The notes: a model not told the origin generated them from the sequence alone. DNA of 64,000 nucleotides from Geminisphaera colitermitum TAV2 (GCF_000171235.2 NZ_ABEA03000040.1:77-64076); one strand, 5' to 3'. Positions 30,431 through 39,180 are shown, numbered from the stretch's first letter. Program-made: numbers and translations.

Positions 30431-32392
30431 TCACTGCCAATACACGTTGACCGAGTGCGGTTCCAGACGCAGGGGACGCGTTAAATCGGCAGGACGGGCG
30501 GCGTAATGGCCGGCTTCGTTGATCGTGGCATTTTGCCAGACTGCGGGAGGCACTGCCGAGGGCGAGTGGGCTTGCTGGAGTGTCACGGTTTGCACAGCGG
30601 CGGTGCGGTTGACGAGGATGAGGGTGCGTGGAGGGTTTGTTGTTTTTGTATCCGAAGCGTCGTTACGCGTGGCGAATGAAACGACGGCACGGGGGGCGCT
30701 TGTCTCGGTGGCGACGATGGTGCCGGTGAGGAGTGTATTGAAATAATGATACACGTGGGCGGCGGGACGAAGGCGGGATTGGTTGTCCATCTTGCCGTAC
30801 ACGCCATCGCGATCATTCCATGCGTTGGCCGCAGTCATGTCGGCGACTTGCGCAAAGGCGATCATCGCAAGGGCGTCAAACACGGCACCTTTGTGGTCGG
30901 TCATGCGAGTGTCCTTGATACGCCAGTTGTAACAGATGTTGTATTCGTTGAGATGGATTTCCAAGGGACGAGCGGGAGCTTTTCCGTTCGATGGAAAACG
31001 GGCGGGGAGGATTTTTTTGAGGCGGCGAATCACGTCGGCGGTGTCCTCTGCCATGACTGTGGTTTTGTCATAGATGACTTGGTCGGGATCGTCCGCGTTG
31101 CCAGAGGCGTAGTGGTGAAAGGAGAGGAAATCGAGTTGGTCGGCAGCGAGGCGGGCGAATTTGACAAGGGGTTCGGTGGGGAGCGGATTGCAGGCGGCGG
31201 GACCGCCGATTTTGATGGTGGGGTCCACGGCGCGCATGGCGGCAGCGGCGGCGTTGTAGAGGGTGGCAAGGGCAGCGACGTCGGGTTGCTTGCCCTCCGC
31301 TGGTTTGCGCCAGTAGGCGAAGTCTCTTTCGTTGGTTACTTCCCAATAGCGAACGGCGAATTTTTGGTCGATGTTGACGAAGCGCACGAGGTCGGCGCAG
31401 AGGCGGGCGAAACGGTCAATTTTGTCGGAGTCGAGGCGTCGGTCTTGGTCGGTGTCGTAGTCGGCGGGCCAGGAGTTGATGTTGATCATGCGATCGGTGC
31501 CGGGCGGCGGCACACCTGCGCGGAGTGAGGCGGCGATTTGTTCGTATTTCCAATCGTCGGTGGCGGGGTCGTACCAGGTGCGGACGAGTCCGGCGTTGTG
31601 AAGACGCAAGAGTCGGGGGGCCATGTAAGCCATGCCGTCGTGCCAGCGGGGATCGGATTGGGCGGCGAGGCTGCTGGCTCGGAAATTGTTGAGCGAAAAA
31701 AGGCGCGGTTCCACGGGTCCGCGCCTCTTGTTCCAGTCGATGCTGACGGTGGCTTCGCCGGGGTCGGTGGATTCGGGCGCGAGCGTCGCGCCAGTGGCGC
31801 GTGCAACCGCGGCGGCGGCATCGGGTGCGTCTGTGGTGAGGTCAGTTTTGGTGGCGGCAGCGCGGGGGGGGGGGGAGGAGGACGGGACGCCGGGCGGAGT
31901 CCAAGCTGCGTCGGTCGTGATGACAATGGCATCAAGGCCACTCTTTTCATCGAACTTGGTGTCGCATTGAAAGATCACGGTGGAGCCGAGTTGGGAGCGT
32001 TCAAATGTTCCTGCCTTGCGCCACGCGAATGCGGAGGGATTGCGGGTCCAGTTCCAAGGGAACTCCGTCATTTTGGCGGCGCCGTCCGGCTTGGTTTTCA
32101 TCTGAATCGCCAGTCCCCGATAACGTATCCACACATGCAGCGTGTTGCCACCGGATGGAACGGCGGCGCGGGCCAAGACTTGGTAAGCTTTGGTGACTCC
32201 GACATAGCGACCCGTGATGGCCGTCGGGTCCTCCCGAATGACAGGAGCCTTGTCGATAACTGCCGCGCCGAAAACAGCCGTGGTGTCTTTGTCCGGCACC
32301 GAAGGGGGTTCAATGGCCTGGGCGCTTGCGGTTCCGCACAAAGCAATGGCTAGAAAACTCGTAATGGAAAATAGAATACGGATGGGGGACAT
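30431..32392 (-). CDS. secreted clan GH-A glycoside hydrolase (GH39-like), paralogue 1
   Basis: 653 residues with a signal peptide (ILFSITSFLAIALCGTASAQA). An N-terminal beta-sandwich of about 180 residues (CBM-like; ITGRYVGVTKAYQVL, IRYRGLAIQMKT) is joined by a Pro/Ala linker to a TIM barrel shared with the next two genes: acid/base Glu in RYWEVTNERDFAYW, nucleophile Glu in EIHLNEYNICYNWR, and FLSFHHYASGNADDPDQVIYD between them. A C-terminal beta domain ends the protein. Only this paralogue has the extra N-terminal domain. A G12 tract (31864-31875) encodes the linker prolines. It is last of four same-strand genes after the autotransporter-type protein. Confidence 0.85.
   Translation of the reverse strand: MSPIRILFSITSFLAIALCGTASAQAIEPPSVPDKDTTAVFGAAVIDKAPVIREDPTAITGRYVGVTKAYQVLARAAVPSGGNTLHVWIRYRGLAIQMKTKPDGAAKMTEFPWNWTRNPSAFAWRKAGTFERSQLGSTVIFQCDTKFDEKSGLDAIVITTDAAWTPPGVPSSSPPPRAAATKTDLTTDAPDAAAAVARATGATLAPESTDPGEATVSIDWNKRRGPVEPRLFSLNNFRASSLAAQSDPRWHDGMAYMAPRLLRLHNAGLVRTWYDPATDDWKYEQIAASLRAGVPPPGTDRMININSWPADYDTDQDRRLDSDKIDRFARLCADLVRFVNIDQKFAVRYWEVTNERDFAYWRKPAEGKQPDVAALATLYNAAAAAMRAVDPTIKIGGPAACNPLPTEPLVKFARLAADQLDFLSFHHYASGNADDPDQVIYDKTTVMAEDTADVIRRLKKILPARFPSNGKAPARPLEIHLNEYNICYNWRIKDTRMTDHKGAVFDALAMIAFAQVADMTAANAWNDRDGVYGKMDNQSRLRPAAHVYHYFNTLLTGTIVATETSAPRAVVSFATRNDASDTKTTNPPRTLILVNRTAAVQTVTLQQAHSPSAVPPAVWQNATINEAGHYAARPADLTRPLRLEPHSVNVYWQ
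31864..31875 (-). repeat. 12-base C tract (coding strand) in the linker of GH paralogue 1
   Basis: G12 on the plus strand, read as prolines (SSSPPPRAAA) in the linker between binding and catalytic domains. Confidence 0.8.
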
Positions 32393-32435
32393 GGCAAGAG
32401 TTGGGTTGGTTTTCAGGTGGAGAGGAATGGATGCG

Positions 32436-33902
32436 TTAATTGAGCCAATAAAAATTCACGCTGTGCGGAGCGAGCGTAACGGGAGCGGAGAAGGGCGAGG
32501 CGGGAGCGGGAGTGGCGGGAGCAGCGGGGCGGGGACCGCCGGCGTCGATGACGGCGACTTGCCAAGAGCCAGAGCCAGTCCGCGCAGGCGACTCGGTGAG
32601 CGTGACGGTTTGTTTTCCATTGGTGCGGTTGACCAACACGAAGGCGGGGCGGCCTTCGTTGCCGTCGGCAATGGCGAAGGGCACCACGGCTTTGTCCGCG
32701 CTTGAGGTGGCGGCGGCGGGGCGACCGGAAAGAAGTGTATTGAAATAATGATACACGTAGGCACCGGGGCGGAGGTTACCCAAGGCGTCCATCTTGCCAT
32801 AGAAGGGTTCCATGGAATTCCAAGCGTTGGTGGCAGTGAGGCCGGGGACTCGTGTGTAGGCGATGAGGGAGAGGGCGTCGAAGACCGCGCCTTTGTGATT
32901 GATCATGCGGGGCTCGGGTTTGCGCCAGCTGTAGCAGATGTTGAATTCGTTGAGGTGAACTTCGAAGTCCTTGCCGGGGAGCGCGGCGTGCAGGCGGCGA
33001 ATGAGTTCCCCGGCGTCGTCGGCCATGACGAGCGCTTTTTCGTAAATGACTTGGTCGGGATCGCTGCTGTTGCCGGTGGCGTAGTGGTGGAAGGAAAAGA
33101 AATCGAGATTGTCGCGGGTGAGCCGGGCGAACTCGACCAGCGGTTCCATAGGCAAGGGGCTGCAGGCAGCGGGGCCGCCGACTTTGACAGTAGGATCGAC
33201 GGCACGGATTGCAGCGGCAGTCGTGTTGTGGATGCGGGCGAGAGCAGCGACGTCGGGCTTGTTGCCGTTGCGGGGTTTGCGCCAATAGGGCATGTCCTTC
33301 TCGTTGGTGATTTCCCAATAGTGGATGCCGACCTTCATCTCGATATTCACGAATCGAACGAGGTCGGCGTAGAGGCGGGCAAAGTCATCAACGCGGTCGG
33401 GGTCGAGGCGTCCGTCTCCGTCGGCGTCGTAGGAGGCGGGCCAGATGTTGACGTTGTGCATGCGAAGCGTGCCGGGGGGGGGACGGCTTGCCTCGAAGGT
33501 GGCGCGGACTTTTGCGTAATCCCAAGTGCCGGTGGATTCGTCGAACAAGTAACGAGCGAGGGAGGAGCTGTGGTGGCGGAGGAGCGGCGGCTTCATGAGG
33601 GCGATGCCAGCCGCCCAAGGGCGATCGTCGTCACGGCGTTTGTAACCGTTCATTGAATACAGGAGCGGGGGGACGCGTTCGCCGATGCGGTTCCAGTCGA
33701 TCGAGACCGTGGCCTCGCCGGGTTCGGAGGTTTCCTCAATCACGGCGACTTTCGCACGCACGGTGGCGTTGGCGGCGTCGGGCTCGTCGGGATTGAGCTG
33801 CGGCTGCGACGCGACGGCGGGAGCGGCGGCGCGCAGGACCGAGGTCAGGAGGCAAAGGCCGACGAACGCGACCGTGTTACAGGGGAACGAAAAACGTGTC
33901 AT
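32436..33902 (-). CDS. secreted clan GH-A glycoside hydrolase (GH39-like), paralogue 2
   Basis: 488 residues with a signal peptide (TVAFVGLCLLTSVLRAAAPAVA). The barrel has the same catalytic pair as its neighbours: Glu in IHYWEITNEKDMPYW (about 210) and Glu in EVHLNEFNICYSWR (about 330), with FFSFHHYATGNSSDPDQVIYE. The C-terminal half is nearly identical to paralogue 3 (GRPAAATSSADKAVVPFAI), indicating recent duplication or gene conversion. The conserved PPPGT turn is coded by a pure C9 run (33474-33482), whereas the older paralogue 1 uses mixed proline codons. Gap to paralogue 1 is 43 bases. Confidence 0.85.
   Translation of the reverse strand: MTRFSFPCNTVAFVGLCLLTSVLRAAAPAVASQPQLNPDEPDAANATVRAKVAVIEETSEPGEATVSIDWNRIGERVPPLLYSMNGYKRRDDDRPWAAGIALMKPPLLRHHSSSLARYLFDESTGTWDYAKVRATFEASRPPPGTLRMHNVNIWPASYDADGDGRLDPDRVDDFARLYADLVRFVNIEMKVGIHYWEITNEKDMPYWRKPRNGNKPDVAALARIHNTTAAAIRAVDPTVKVGGPAACSPLPMEPLVEFARLTRDNLDFFSFHHYATGNSSDPDQVIYEKALVMADDAGELIRRLHAALPGKDFEVHLNEFNICYSWRKPEPRMINHKGAVFDALSLIAYTRVPGLTATNAWNSMEPFYGKMDALGNLRPGAYVYHYFNTLLSGRPAAATSSADKAVVPFAIADGNEGRPAFVLVNRTNGKQTVTLTESPARTGSGSWQVAVIDAGGPRPAAPATPAPASPFSAPVTLAPHSVNFYWLN
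33474..33482 (-). repeat. 9-base C tract (coding strand) coding the conserved PPPGT turn
   Basis: Three CCC codons in a row in paralogue 2. The matching position in paralogue 1 reads CCG CCG CCC. Confidence 0.8.
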
Positions 33903-33917
33903 GAGCAGGGAGCGGCG

Positions 33918-35375
33918 TCAGTCCAGCCAATAGAAATTCACGCTGTGCGGAGCGAGCGTGACGGGAGCAGAGAAGGGCGAGGCGGGAGCGGCGGGGTGGG
34001 GACCGCCAGCGTCGATGACGGCAACCTGCCAAGAACTAGAGCCGGTCCGCTCGGGCGATTCGGTGAGCGTGACGGTTTGTTTTCCATTGGTGCGATTGAC
34101 CAGCACGAAGGCGGGGCGGCCTTCGTGTCCGTCGGCGATGGCGAAGGGCACCACGGCTTTGTCCGCGCTCGAGGTGGCGGCGGCGGGGCGTCCGGAAAGG
34201 AGTGTATTGAAATAATGATACACGTAGGCGCCGGGGCGGAGGTTGCCCCGCTGGTCCATCTTGCCATAGACGCGGTCCATGGCGGCCCAGGCGTTGGTGG
34301 CGGTGAGGCCGGGGACGCGTGTGTAGGCGATGAGGGAAAGGGCATCGAAAACCGCGCCTTTGTGGTCGCGCATGCGCAGTTCGGGCACACGCCAGCTATA
34401 GCAAATGTTGAATTCGTTGAGGTGATATTCGATGACCTTGCCCTGCATCACGGCGTCGATCCGGCGGATGAGATTTCTGGCGTCGTCGGCCATGACGAAG
34501 GCTTTTTCGTAGATGGTCTGGTCGGGTTCGTTGCTGTTGCCGGTGGCGTAGTGGTGGAAGGAGAAGAAATCGAGGTTGTCGCGGGTGAGCCGGGCGAACT
34601 CGACCAGCGGTCCCTTGGGCAGGGGACTGCAAGCGGCGGGGCCACCGATTTTGACGGTGGGATCGACGGCGCGGATGGCGGCGGCAGTCGTGTTGTGGAT
34701 GCGGGCGAGAGCGGCGACGTCGGGCTTGTTTTCTTTGCGGGGTTTGCGCCAGTAGGGCATGTCTTTCTCGTTGGTGATTTCCCAATAGCGGATGCCTGCC
34801 TTCATCTCGATGTTCACGAAGCGAACGAGGTCGGCGTAGAGGCGGGCAAAGTCGTCAACGCGGTCGGGGTCGAGGCGACCGTCCTGGTCGGCGTCGTAGG
34901 AAACGGGCCAGATGTTGACGTTGTGCATGCGAAGCGTGCCGGGGGGGGGGCGGCTCGCCTCAACGAAGGCGCGCACTTTCGCGTAATCCCAAGTGACGCC
35001 CGTTGGGGTGTCGATGAACCAGGAGCGCGCGAGGGAGGAACTGTGGTGGCGGAGGAGCGGCGGCTTCATGAAGGCCATGCCGGCGTTCCACGCGGGGTCG
35101 GGCTGGCGTCGAAGGCCGTTGAGCGAATACAGGAGGGGGGAAACGCGTTCGCTGGTTTTGCTCCAGTTGATCGTGACTGTGGCCTCGCCGGGTTCGGAGG
35201 TCTCTTCGATCACGGCGATTTCCGCCCGCACGGTGGCATTCGCGGCGTCTGGTTCGTCGGCATTGAGCTGCGGCTGCGGCGCGGGTTGGGCGGGTTGGCG
35301 GGGGGGGGGGGAGGCGGTGGCGAGGCAGGCGAGCAGGCCTGCCGTCGCCGCGAGGAGGAGGCGGGGGAAGATCAT
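33918..35375 (-). CDS. secreted clan GH-A glycoside hydrolase (GH39-like), paralogue 3
   Basis: 485 residues. The start at 35375 gives a signal peptide (PRLLLAATAGLLACLATAS); an upstream in-frame extension runs into the PEP-CTERM gene and is not real. Catalytic residues as in paralogue 2: Glu in RYWEITNEKDMPYW and Glu in EYHLNEFNICYSWR. It shares most of its sequence with paralogue 2, with a 15-base gap between the two genes. A proline run from a 12-base tract (35300-35311) sits right after the signal peptide, and a 10-base tract (34941-34950) encodes the PPPGT turn. The tandem trio suggests related but not identical glycan targets. Confidence 0.85.
   Translation of the reverse strand: MIFPRLLLAATAGLLACLATASPPPRQPAQPAPQPQLNADEPDAANATVRAEIAVIEETSEPGEATVTINWSKTSERVSPLLYSLNGLRRQPDPAWNAGMAFMKPPLLRHHSSSLARSWFIDTPTGVTWDYAKVRAFVEASRPPPGTLRMHNVNIWPVSYDADQDGRLDPDRVDDFARLYADLVRFVNIEMKAGIRYWEITNEKDMPYWRKPRKENKPDVAALARIHNTTAAAIRAVDPTVKIGGPAACSPLPKGPLVEFARLTRDNLDFFSFHHYATGNSNEPDQTIYEKAFVMADDARNLIRRIDAVMQGKVIEYHLNEFNICYSWRVPELRMRDHKGAVFDALSLIAYTRVPGLTATNAWAAMDRVYGKMDQRGNLRPGAYVYHYFNTLLSGRPAAATSSADKAVVPFAIADGHEGRPAFVLVNRTNGKQTVTLTESPERTGSSSWQVAVIDAGGPHPAAPASPFSAPVTLAPHSVNFYWLD
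34941..34950 (-). repeat. 10-base C tract (coding strand) at the PPPGT turn of paralogue 3
   Basis: Same position as 33474-33482 in paralogue 2 but one base longer, absorbed by a CGC/CGT arginine codon next to it. Confidence 0.8.
35300..35311 (-). repeat. 12-base C tract (coding strand) just after the signal peptide of paralogue 3
   Basis: G12 on the plus strand, read as ASPPPRQPAQ. A slip here would abolish secretion of the catalytic domain. Confidence 0.8.
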
Positions 35376-35394
35376 GGGATCAATTAAGCCGGGT

Positions 35395-36936
35395 TTAGCG
35401 CGTGCGGCGGCGGAGGACAAGGCCGAGTGCGAACGCCAGAGAAGCCGCAAGGGCCGCGATGGCGGAGGGCTCCGGAATGGCGGCGGCGTAGAGTTCGCCG
35501 GTGGCGCTGTCGAACTGCGCCGCACCATAGCCGGAGAAGACCACGCGGGAGAGGGCGGTGGTGTCCCAGCCGGAACCATTGGTGAAGAAGATGGAGGCGT
35601 CGTCGCTCCAACCGGTAACGGTGAGTGTGCCGGTGATGGAGGAGAGGCTGGCGAAGGTGAGGGAGCCGGCTTTCCCGTCGAAGTCGATCGTGCCGCCGGC
35701 CGCGCCGACGGTGAGCGCACCGAGCGTCTCGGTGAATGCGCCCGCCTCGAACACGCCGCCGGCGAAGGCGAGCGCGGTGGCGTCGGCAATCTGGTTGGAG
35801 GCGGCGAGGCGGAGGGTGCCGGTCGTGTTGACGGTGACGGAGCCGCCACCGATGGCGTCGGTGCCCGCAGTCTTGGCGAGCACGAGCGTGCCGTCGATCG
35901 CGATGGGAGTCACGCTGGTGTTGGGTCCGGAGCCGGAGAAGCGGACGATGCCGGCGCCGTCGATCAGCACCTTGGTGCCGGTGGCGGAAACGTTGGAGTC
36001 GCTGATGATGCCGCTGAGAGCGAGGGTATTGCCAGCGGCGGCATAGAGGCGGTAGGTTTGGTTGGCGGTTGCTCCGTTCTCGTTGAGGAGAACCGAGCCA
36101 CTATGGGTCGCGGTGCCCGTGCCGGCAAAATCCGCGCCGAAGGTCAGGGTCTTGCCGGTCACCCCGTCACCACGAAAGGTGAGTGCGGCACCCACGGTGA
36201 GTGCGGCTTTCGAGAGGTAGATTTCGCTGCCATTACCAAGAAGCTGGAGCTTGATGCCCGATCCCCCCGTGGCGCGATGGAGATTGATACGACCGCCGTT
36301 GGCTTGATAGTTGTTAGCGCCATTCTGGCTCGCCGTATCGTAGTTAATCGTGGCTCCCCCTGACGCGATCAAGTTGGTGAACAAGGTGAAATTGCTGAAC
36401 GAACCGGTAAAGTTGACGACACCACCGCCTGTGACCGTAAGGTTGCCGCCGGTCGCGACGGTCTTGCCGATAGTGGATGCAAACGTGAGCGAACTGCCAG
36501 CACTCACATTGAGCATGGCGGAGCCGGCAAAGTTAACCCTCGTGGAAAAGGTCTGGAGGTTCCCCGACGAGTTGGAAATCGTCGCGCCGCCGGTGCTGAT
36601 TCTGTTTAGCGTGAGTATCGCGCCGGAGAAGGTATAACTGCCCGCGCCTGCGACGAACTCCAAGCTGTCGAGGGTCGTGTCCGTGCCGATGGAGACGGCC
36701 TTGTTGATAACGTCGGCATTGAAGCGGGCAATGTCGGTGGTCGCCGTGCCGGGAGGCGTATCGGTGCCTGTCCAATTGGTGGCGGTAGCCCAGTTGCCAT
36801 CGGTGGCACCGGTCCAGATGTGGGTATTTTGAGCGGAGGCGGTGACGGCGGCGAAGGCGAGCATCGTGCCGAAAATGACCAGAGACAGGACAGAGAAGTC
36901 ATGCAGGCGGAAGGGTGTGTTTATGGTGGTCTTCAT
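35395..36936 (-). CDS. autotransporter-repeat PEP-CTERM surface protein
   Basis: 513 residues. Signal peptide (VLSLVIFGTMLAFAAVTASAQ), then THIWTGATDGNWATATNWTG, the typical opening of autotransporter-associated beta-strand repeat proteins, and repeated TLTFGADFAGTG/GGSVTVNTTGTLRLAA-type strands forming a likely beta-helix. The C-terminus is IPEP plus a hydrophobic helix and RRRTR, the exosortase sorting signal. I chose the ATG at 36936; an upstream start at 36981 adds 15 polar residues before the signal peptide. It precedes GH paralogue 3 by 19 bases, so the surface protein and the three hydrolases probably form one operon. Confidence 0.88.
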   Translation of the reverse strand: MKTTINTPFRLHDFSVLSLVIFGTMLAFAAVTASAQNTHIWTGATDGNWATATNWTGTDTPPGTATTDIARFNADVINKAVSIGTDTTLDSLEFVAGAGSYTFSGAILTLNRISTGGATISNSSGNLQTFSTRVNFAGSAMLNVSAGSSLTFASTIGKTVATGGNLTVTGGGVVNFTGSFSNFTLFTNLIASGGATINYDTASQNGANNYQANGGRINLHRATGGSGIKLQLLGNGSEIYLSKAALTVGAALTFRGDGVTGKTLTFGADFAGTGTATHSGSVLLNENGATANQTYRLYAAAGNTLALSGIISDSNVSATGTKVLIDGAGIVRFSGSGPNTSVTPIAIDGTLVLAKTAGTDAIGGGSVTVNTTGTLRLAASNQIADATALAFAGGVFEAGAFTETLGALTVGAAGGTIDFDGKAGSLTFASLSSITGTLTVTGWSDDASIFFTNGSGWDTTALSRVVFSGYGAAQFDSATGELYAAAIPEPSAIAALAASLAFALGLVLRRRTR

Positions 36937-37030
36937 GATGTATGATTGTCGGGGAGTGTTTTTGGTTTTGCCTCGGGGCAACGTCGCCCGGAGAGAGAAA
37001 TCGCATCAAACCGTAGCAGCGCACGATGGG

Positions 37031-37062
37031 ACGTCCACCGCGCGTCTCCGCTCACTGGTGCG
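37031..37062 (-). promoter_or_regulatory. shared upstream element, copy 1 (ACGTCCA-9N-TCCGCTCACTGGTGCG)
   Basis: ACGTCCA, nine variable bases, then TCCGCTCACTGGTGCG. The identical two-part motif with identical spacing lies at 40076-40107 upstream of a pseudopilin gene. Here it is 95-126 bases before the autotransporter-type gene. A common regulator is the simplest explanation. Confidence 0.5.
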
Positions 37063-37120
37063 GAAAATAATGGCACGGTTTCGTGATGTCTTCGATTGAA
37101 GAGGCGAAGGTGCGTTTTTC

Positions 37121-37241
37121 TTGGGAGTGCGGTGATTCATCACCGCTTTGGGCGATGCGATTTATCGCGTCGCCTCATGGGGGGAGTGGGCGGGCCGTTA
37201 AAACGGCCCATCATAGCGGCGATGAATCGCCGCACTCCAAG
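37121..37241. repeat. palindromic repeat, family E (GGGAGTGCGGTGATTCATCA)
   Basis: Left arm TTGGGAGTGCGGTGATTCAT (from 37121) and right arm GCGATGAATCGCCGCACTCC (37219-37238) are imperfect inverses. The centre contains two more hairpins (GGGCCGTTAAAACGGCCC and GGCGATGCG...CGCGTCGCC). Extragenic. Confidence 0.8.
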
Positions 37242-37252
37242 GCTAACAGGGA

Positions 37253-37267
37253 GGGGGGGGGGGGGGG
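37253..37267 (+). repeat. G15 tract upstream of the MntA gene
   Basis: A pure G run about 100 bases before the ATG at 37370, immediately followed by CGGCGGCGGCGG. It is not translated by a supported gene. Confidence 0.85.
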
Positions 37268-37369
37268 CGGCGGCGGCGGGGACGGAAGAACTTTGGACGG
37301 TTGACTCGGGGCAACAACGAGGGAGTGTTTTGTCTGTTTATCCGATTCGCCGTGAACACCGCGTCCGTC

Positions 37370-37753
37370 ATGCGTTTATCGCCATCCCAAACCCGATCCC
37401 AGTCCCGCGTCCGGGGAAAGAGACTGAGCGCGCCGGTGTTGCAGGTGTCGGAGATCAGACGGCGGCTGGTTCCCTATTGTCAGACGCACGGAATTTTGAG
37501 GCTGGAACTGTTTGGTTCGGTGGCGCGCAATGAGGCGCGAAGCGGCAGCGATGTGGATTTGCTGGCGACGTTTTCTGAAAATCCCGGCCTGCATTTTTTC
37601 GTCATGGAGCAGGAGATGTCCCGCGAATTGGGCGCGCCTGTTCACCTGCTTTCACGGAGTTCGGTGGAGGAGATGACGAATCCCTTTCGCCGCGAATCCA
37701 TTTTGTCAGACGCCCGCCCTCTCTACGATGCCAACGAGAAACGACAAGGTTGA
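37370..37753 (+). CDS. mntA: MntA-type minimal nucleotidyltransferase antitoxin
   Basis: 127 residues. Contains the nucleotidyltransferase signature G-S-x10-D-x-D (GSVARNEARSGSDVD, about 53-67) of the MNT fold. In characterised systems MntA neutralises HepT by adding AMP units to a tyrosine near its active site. It overlaps the HEPN gene by 26 bases, the standard MntA-HepT arrangement. I prefer the ATG at 37370, which leaves about 30 residues before the conserved start; longer in-frame starts exist. Confidence 0.88.
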   Translation: MRLSPSQTRSQSRVRGKRLSAPVLQVSEIRRRLVPYCQTHGILRLELFGSVARNEARSGSDVDLLATFSENPGLHFFVMEQEMSRELGAPVHLLSRSSVEEMTNPFRRESILSDARPLYDANEKRQG

Positions 37754-38108
37754 CACGTATTTGCACGACATGCTGGAGGCCGCGCGGTTGATCCTGCGGT
37801 ATGTGGAGGGCGTGTCGTTCGATGAGTTTTGGGAGAACAGCGAGAAACGTGACGCTGTTTCATTGCGTCTGAGCGTGATCGGTGAATCAGCACACCGGAT
37901 TCCTCCTGAGATTGAGGCGTTGTTGCCTGATGTCCCATTCAGGGAAATCCGTGGGTTGCGCAACCGGATCGCGCACGATTACGGGGCAATTGATTTTCGG
38001 ATCGTCTGGAGTGTCACTCAACACGATCTCCGTCCGCTGGTGTCCGCGCTGGAACGGTATTTTGCCCGCGACACGCAATCGCCTCAGTCATCTTGTTCTC
38101 CGCGGTAA
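37728..38108 (+). CDS. hepT: HepT-type HEPN ribonuclease toxin
   Basis: 126 residues of the DUF86/HEPN family. The catalytic R-x4-H-x-Y motif is intact (RNRIAHDY, about 83-90), with the LRLSVIGESAHRIP helix before it. HepT toxins are small RNases that form dimers and are inactivated by the cognate MntA. The start overlaps the mntA end, indicating coupled translation. The intact active sites of both partners suggest a functional toxin-antitoxin system. It is followed after 16 bases by a LacI-family gene on the same strand. Confidence 0.9.
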   Translation: MPTRNDKVDTYLHDMLEAARLILRYVEGVSFDEFWENSEKRDAVSLRLSVIGESAHRIPPEIEALLPDVPFREIRGLRNRIAHDYGAIDFRIVWSVTQHDLRPLVSALERYFARDTQSPQSSCSPR

Positions 38109-38124
38109 TTGCGCGGATTCTGTC

Positions 38125-39180
38125 ATGTCCTCCCCGATACCACCGCCCACGCTCCGTCAGGTCGCCGCAGCCGCAGGCGTGCATCACACAACGCTCAGCC
38201 GGGCCTTGCGCGGACACCCGGATGTGTCGAAGGCAAAGGCGGAGGAGTTGCGCGCGCTGGCCGCCCAGATGGGCTATGTGCCGGACCCGATGTTGCGCGC
38301 ACTCGCAGCCTACCGCACGGGACGCAGGCCGGCGGCGTTTCACTCGGTGATCGCGTGGCTCAATCCGAGCATGACTCGGTCGGATTGGAAAGGGGTGCGG
38401 ACTTACCGGTTGTATTTCGAGTCGGCGGCGCGGCGGGCCCGCGAGTTGGGGTTTCAACTGGAGGAGGTGACGTTGCCGAGCACAGACGCAAAAATGGTGC
38501 GGGTGACGTCGATGCTCAACGCGCGCAACATCACGGGCGTGATCGTGGGGCCGGTGCCGCGTCTGGAGGTGACGCTGGAGGCGATCGACTGGAGCCCGTT
38601 CTCCGCCGTACGCGTGGGTGAGTCGGTCAAGGTGCCGCGCTTGCACGCGATCACAGCGCACCATTCGCAGGGGATGCTGACGTTGATGCAGGAGTTGCGG
38701 ATGCGCGGTTACCAGAGGCCGGGGTTGTTTTTGTCGAAGCACATGGACGAGCGCACGGGGCGGCGTTGGACAGGGTCGTTCTTGCGCGAGCAACTGCAAC
38801 TGCCGGCAAAGAATCGGGTGCCGCCCCGCCTGTTCGAGAATGTGATGGCGGACATGGGGGAACTGACGGCGTGGCTCCAAAAGAACAGTCCGGATGTGTT
38901 AATCGCAATGGGTGAGCGAGCCTTGTTGCCGACGTTGCGGAGGCAGTGCGGATGGCGCGTGCCGGAGGATATCGGGCTGGCCGTGCTGGTGCAGCCGCCG
39001 GAGGAGGGCTTGCTCATGAGCGGCCTCGCGGAGAACAACATGGAGGTGGGCGCAGCGTCAGTGGATTTTCTGGTGGCGATGTTGAATCGTCAGGAACGGG
39101 GCGTGCCGAGGTTCCCGCAAACATTGCAAATCGACAATCAGTGGGTGGACGGGGGGACGTTGCGGGAACAGGTGCGCTGA
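38125..39180 (+). CDS. LacI-family transcriptional regulator
   Basis: 351 residues. Helix-turn-helix TLRQVAAAAGVHHTTLSRALRGH at about 8-30 and YVPDPMLRALAAYR hinge-proximal region, then an effector domain (RMRGYQRPGLFLSK, WRVPEDIGLAVLVQPPEEG, VDFLVAMLNRQERGVP). I chose the ATG at 38125, which starts at the DNA-binding domain; a longer in-frame extension overlaps hepT in another frame and is spurious. It is positioned between the GH/PEP-CTERM operon and the pseudopilin genes; the shared element at 37031 and 40076 flanks it on both sides, making it the prime candidate regulator of both. Confidence 0.92.
   Translation: MSSPIPPPTLRQVAAAAGVHHTTLSRALRGHPDVSKAKAEELRALAAQMGYVPDPMLRALAAYRTGRRPAAFHSVIAWLNPSMTRSDWKGVRTYRLYFESAARRARELGFQLEEVTLPSTDAKMVRVTSMLNARNITGVIVGPVPRLEVTLEAIDWSPFSAVRVGESVKVPRLHAITAHHSQGMLTLMQELRMRGYQRPGLFLSKHMDERTGRRWTGSFLREQLQLPAKNRVPPRLFENVMADMGELTAWLQKNSPDVLIAMGERALLPTLRRQCGWRVPEDIGLAVLVQPPEEGLLMSGLAENNMEVGAASVDFLVAMLNRQERGVPRFPQTLQIDNQWVDGGTLREQVR

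Larger units (their letters stand above)
36937..37369. other. intergenic region with regulatory motif, palindrome and G tract
   Basis: 433 bases. It contains a 32-base element shared with the region upstream of 40018, a palindromic repeat (37121-37241) and a 15-base G tract (37253-37267). No gene is supported here. Confidence 0.6.

Noticed and set aside
33918-35849. A 643-residue version of GH paralogue 3 starting at 35849
   Set aside because: The extra N-terminus is Pro/Ser/Thr-rich shadow sequence of the PEP-CTERM gene; the signal peptide begins at 35375.
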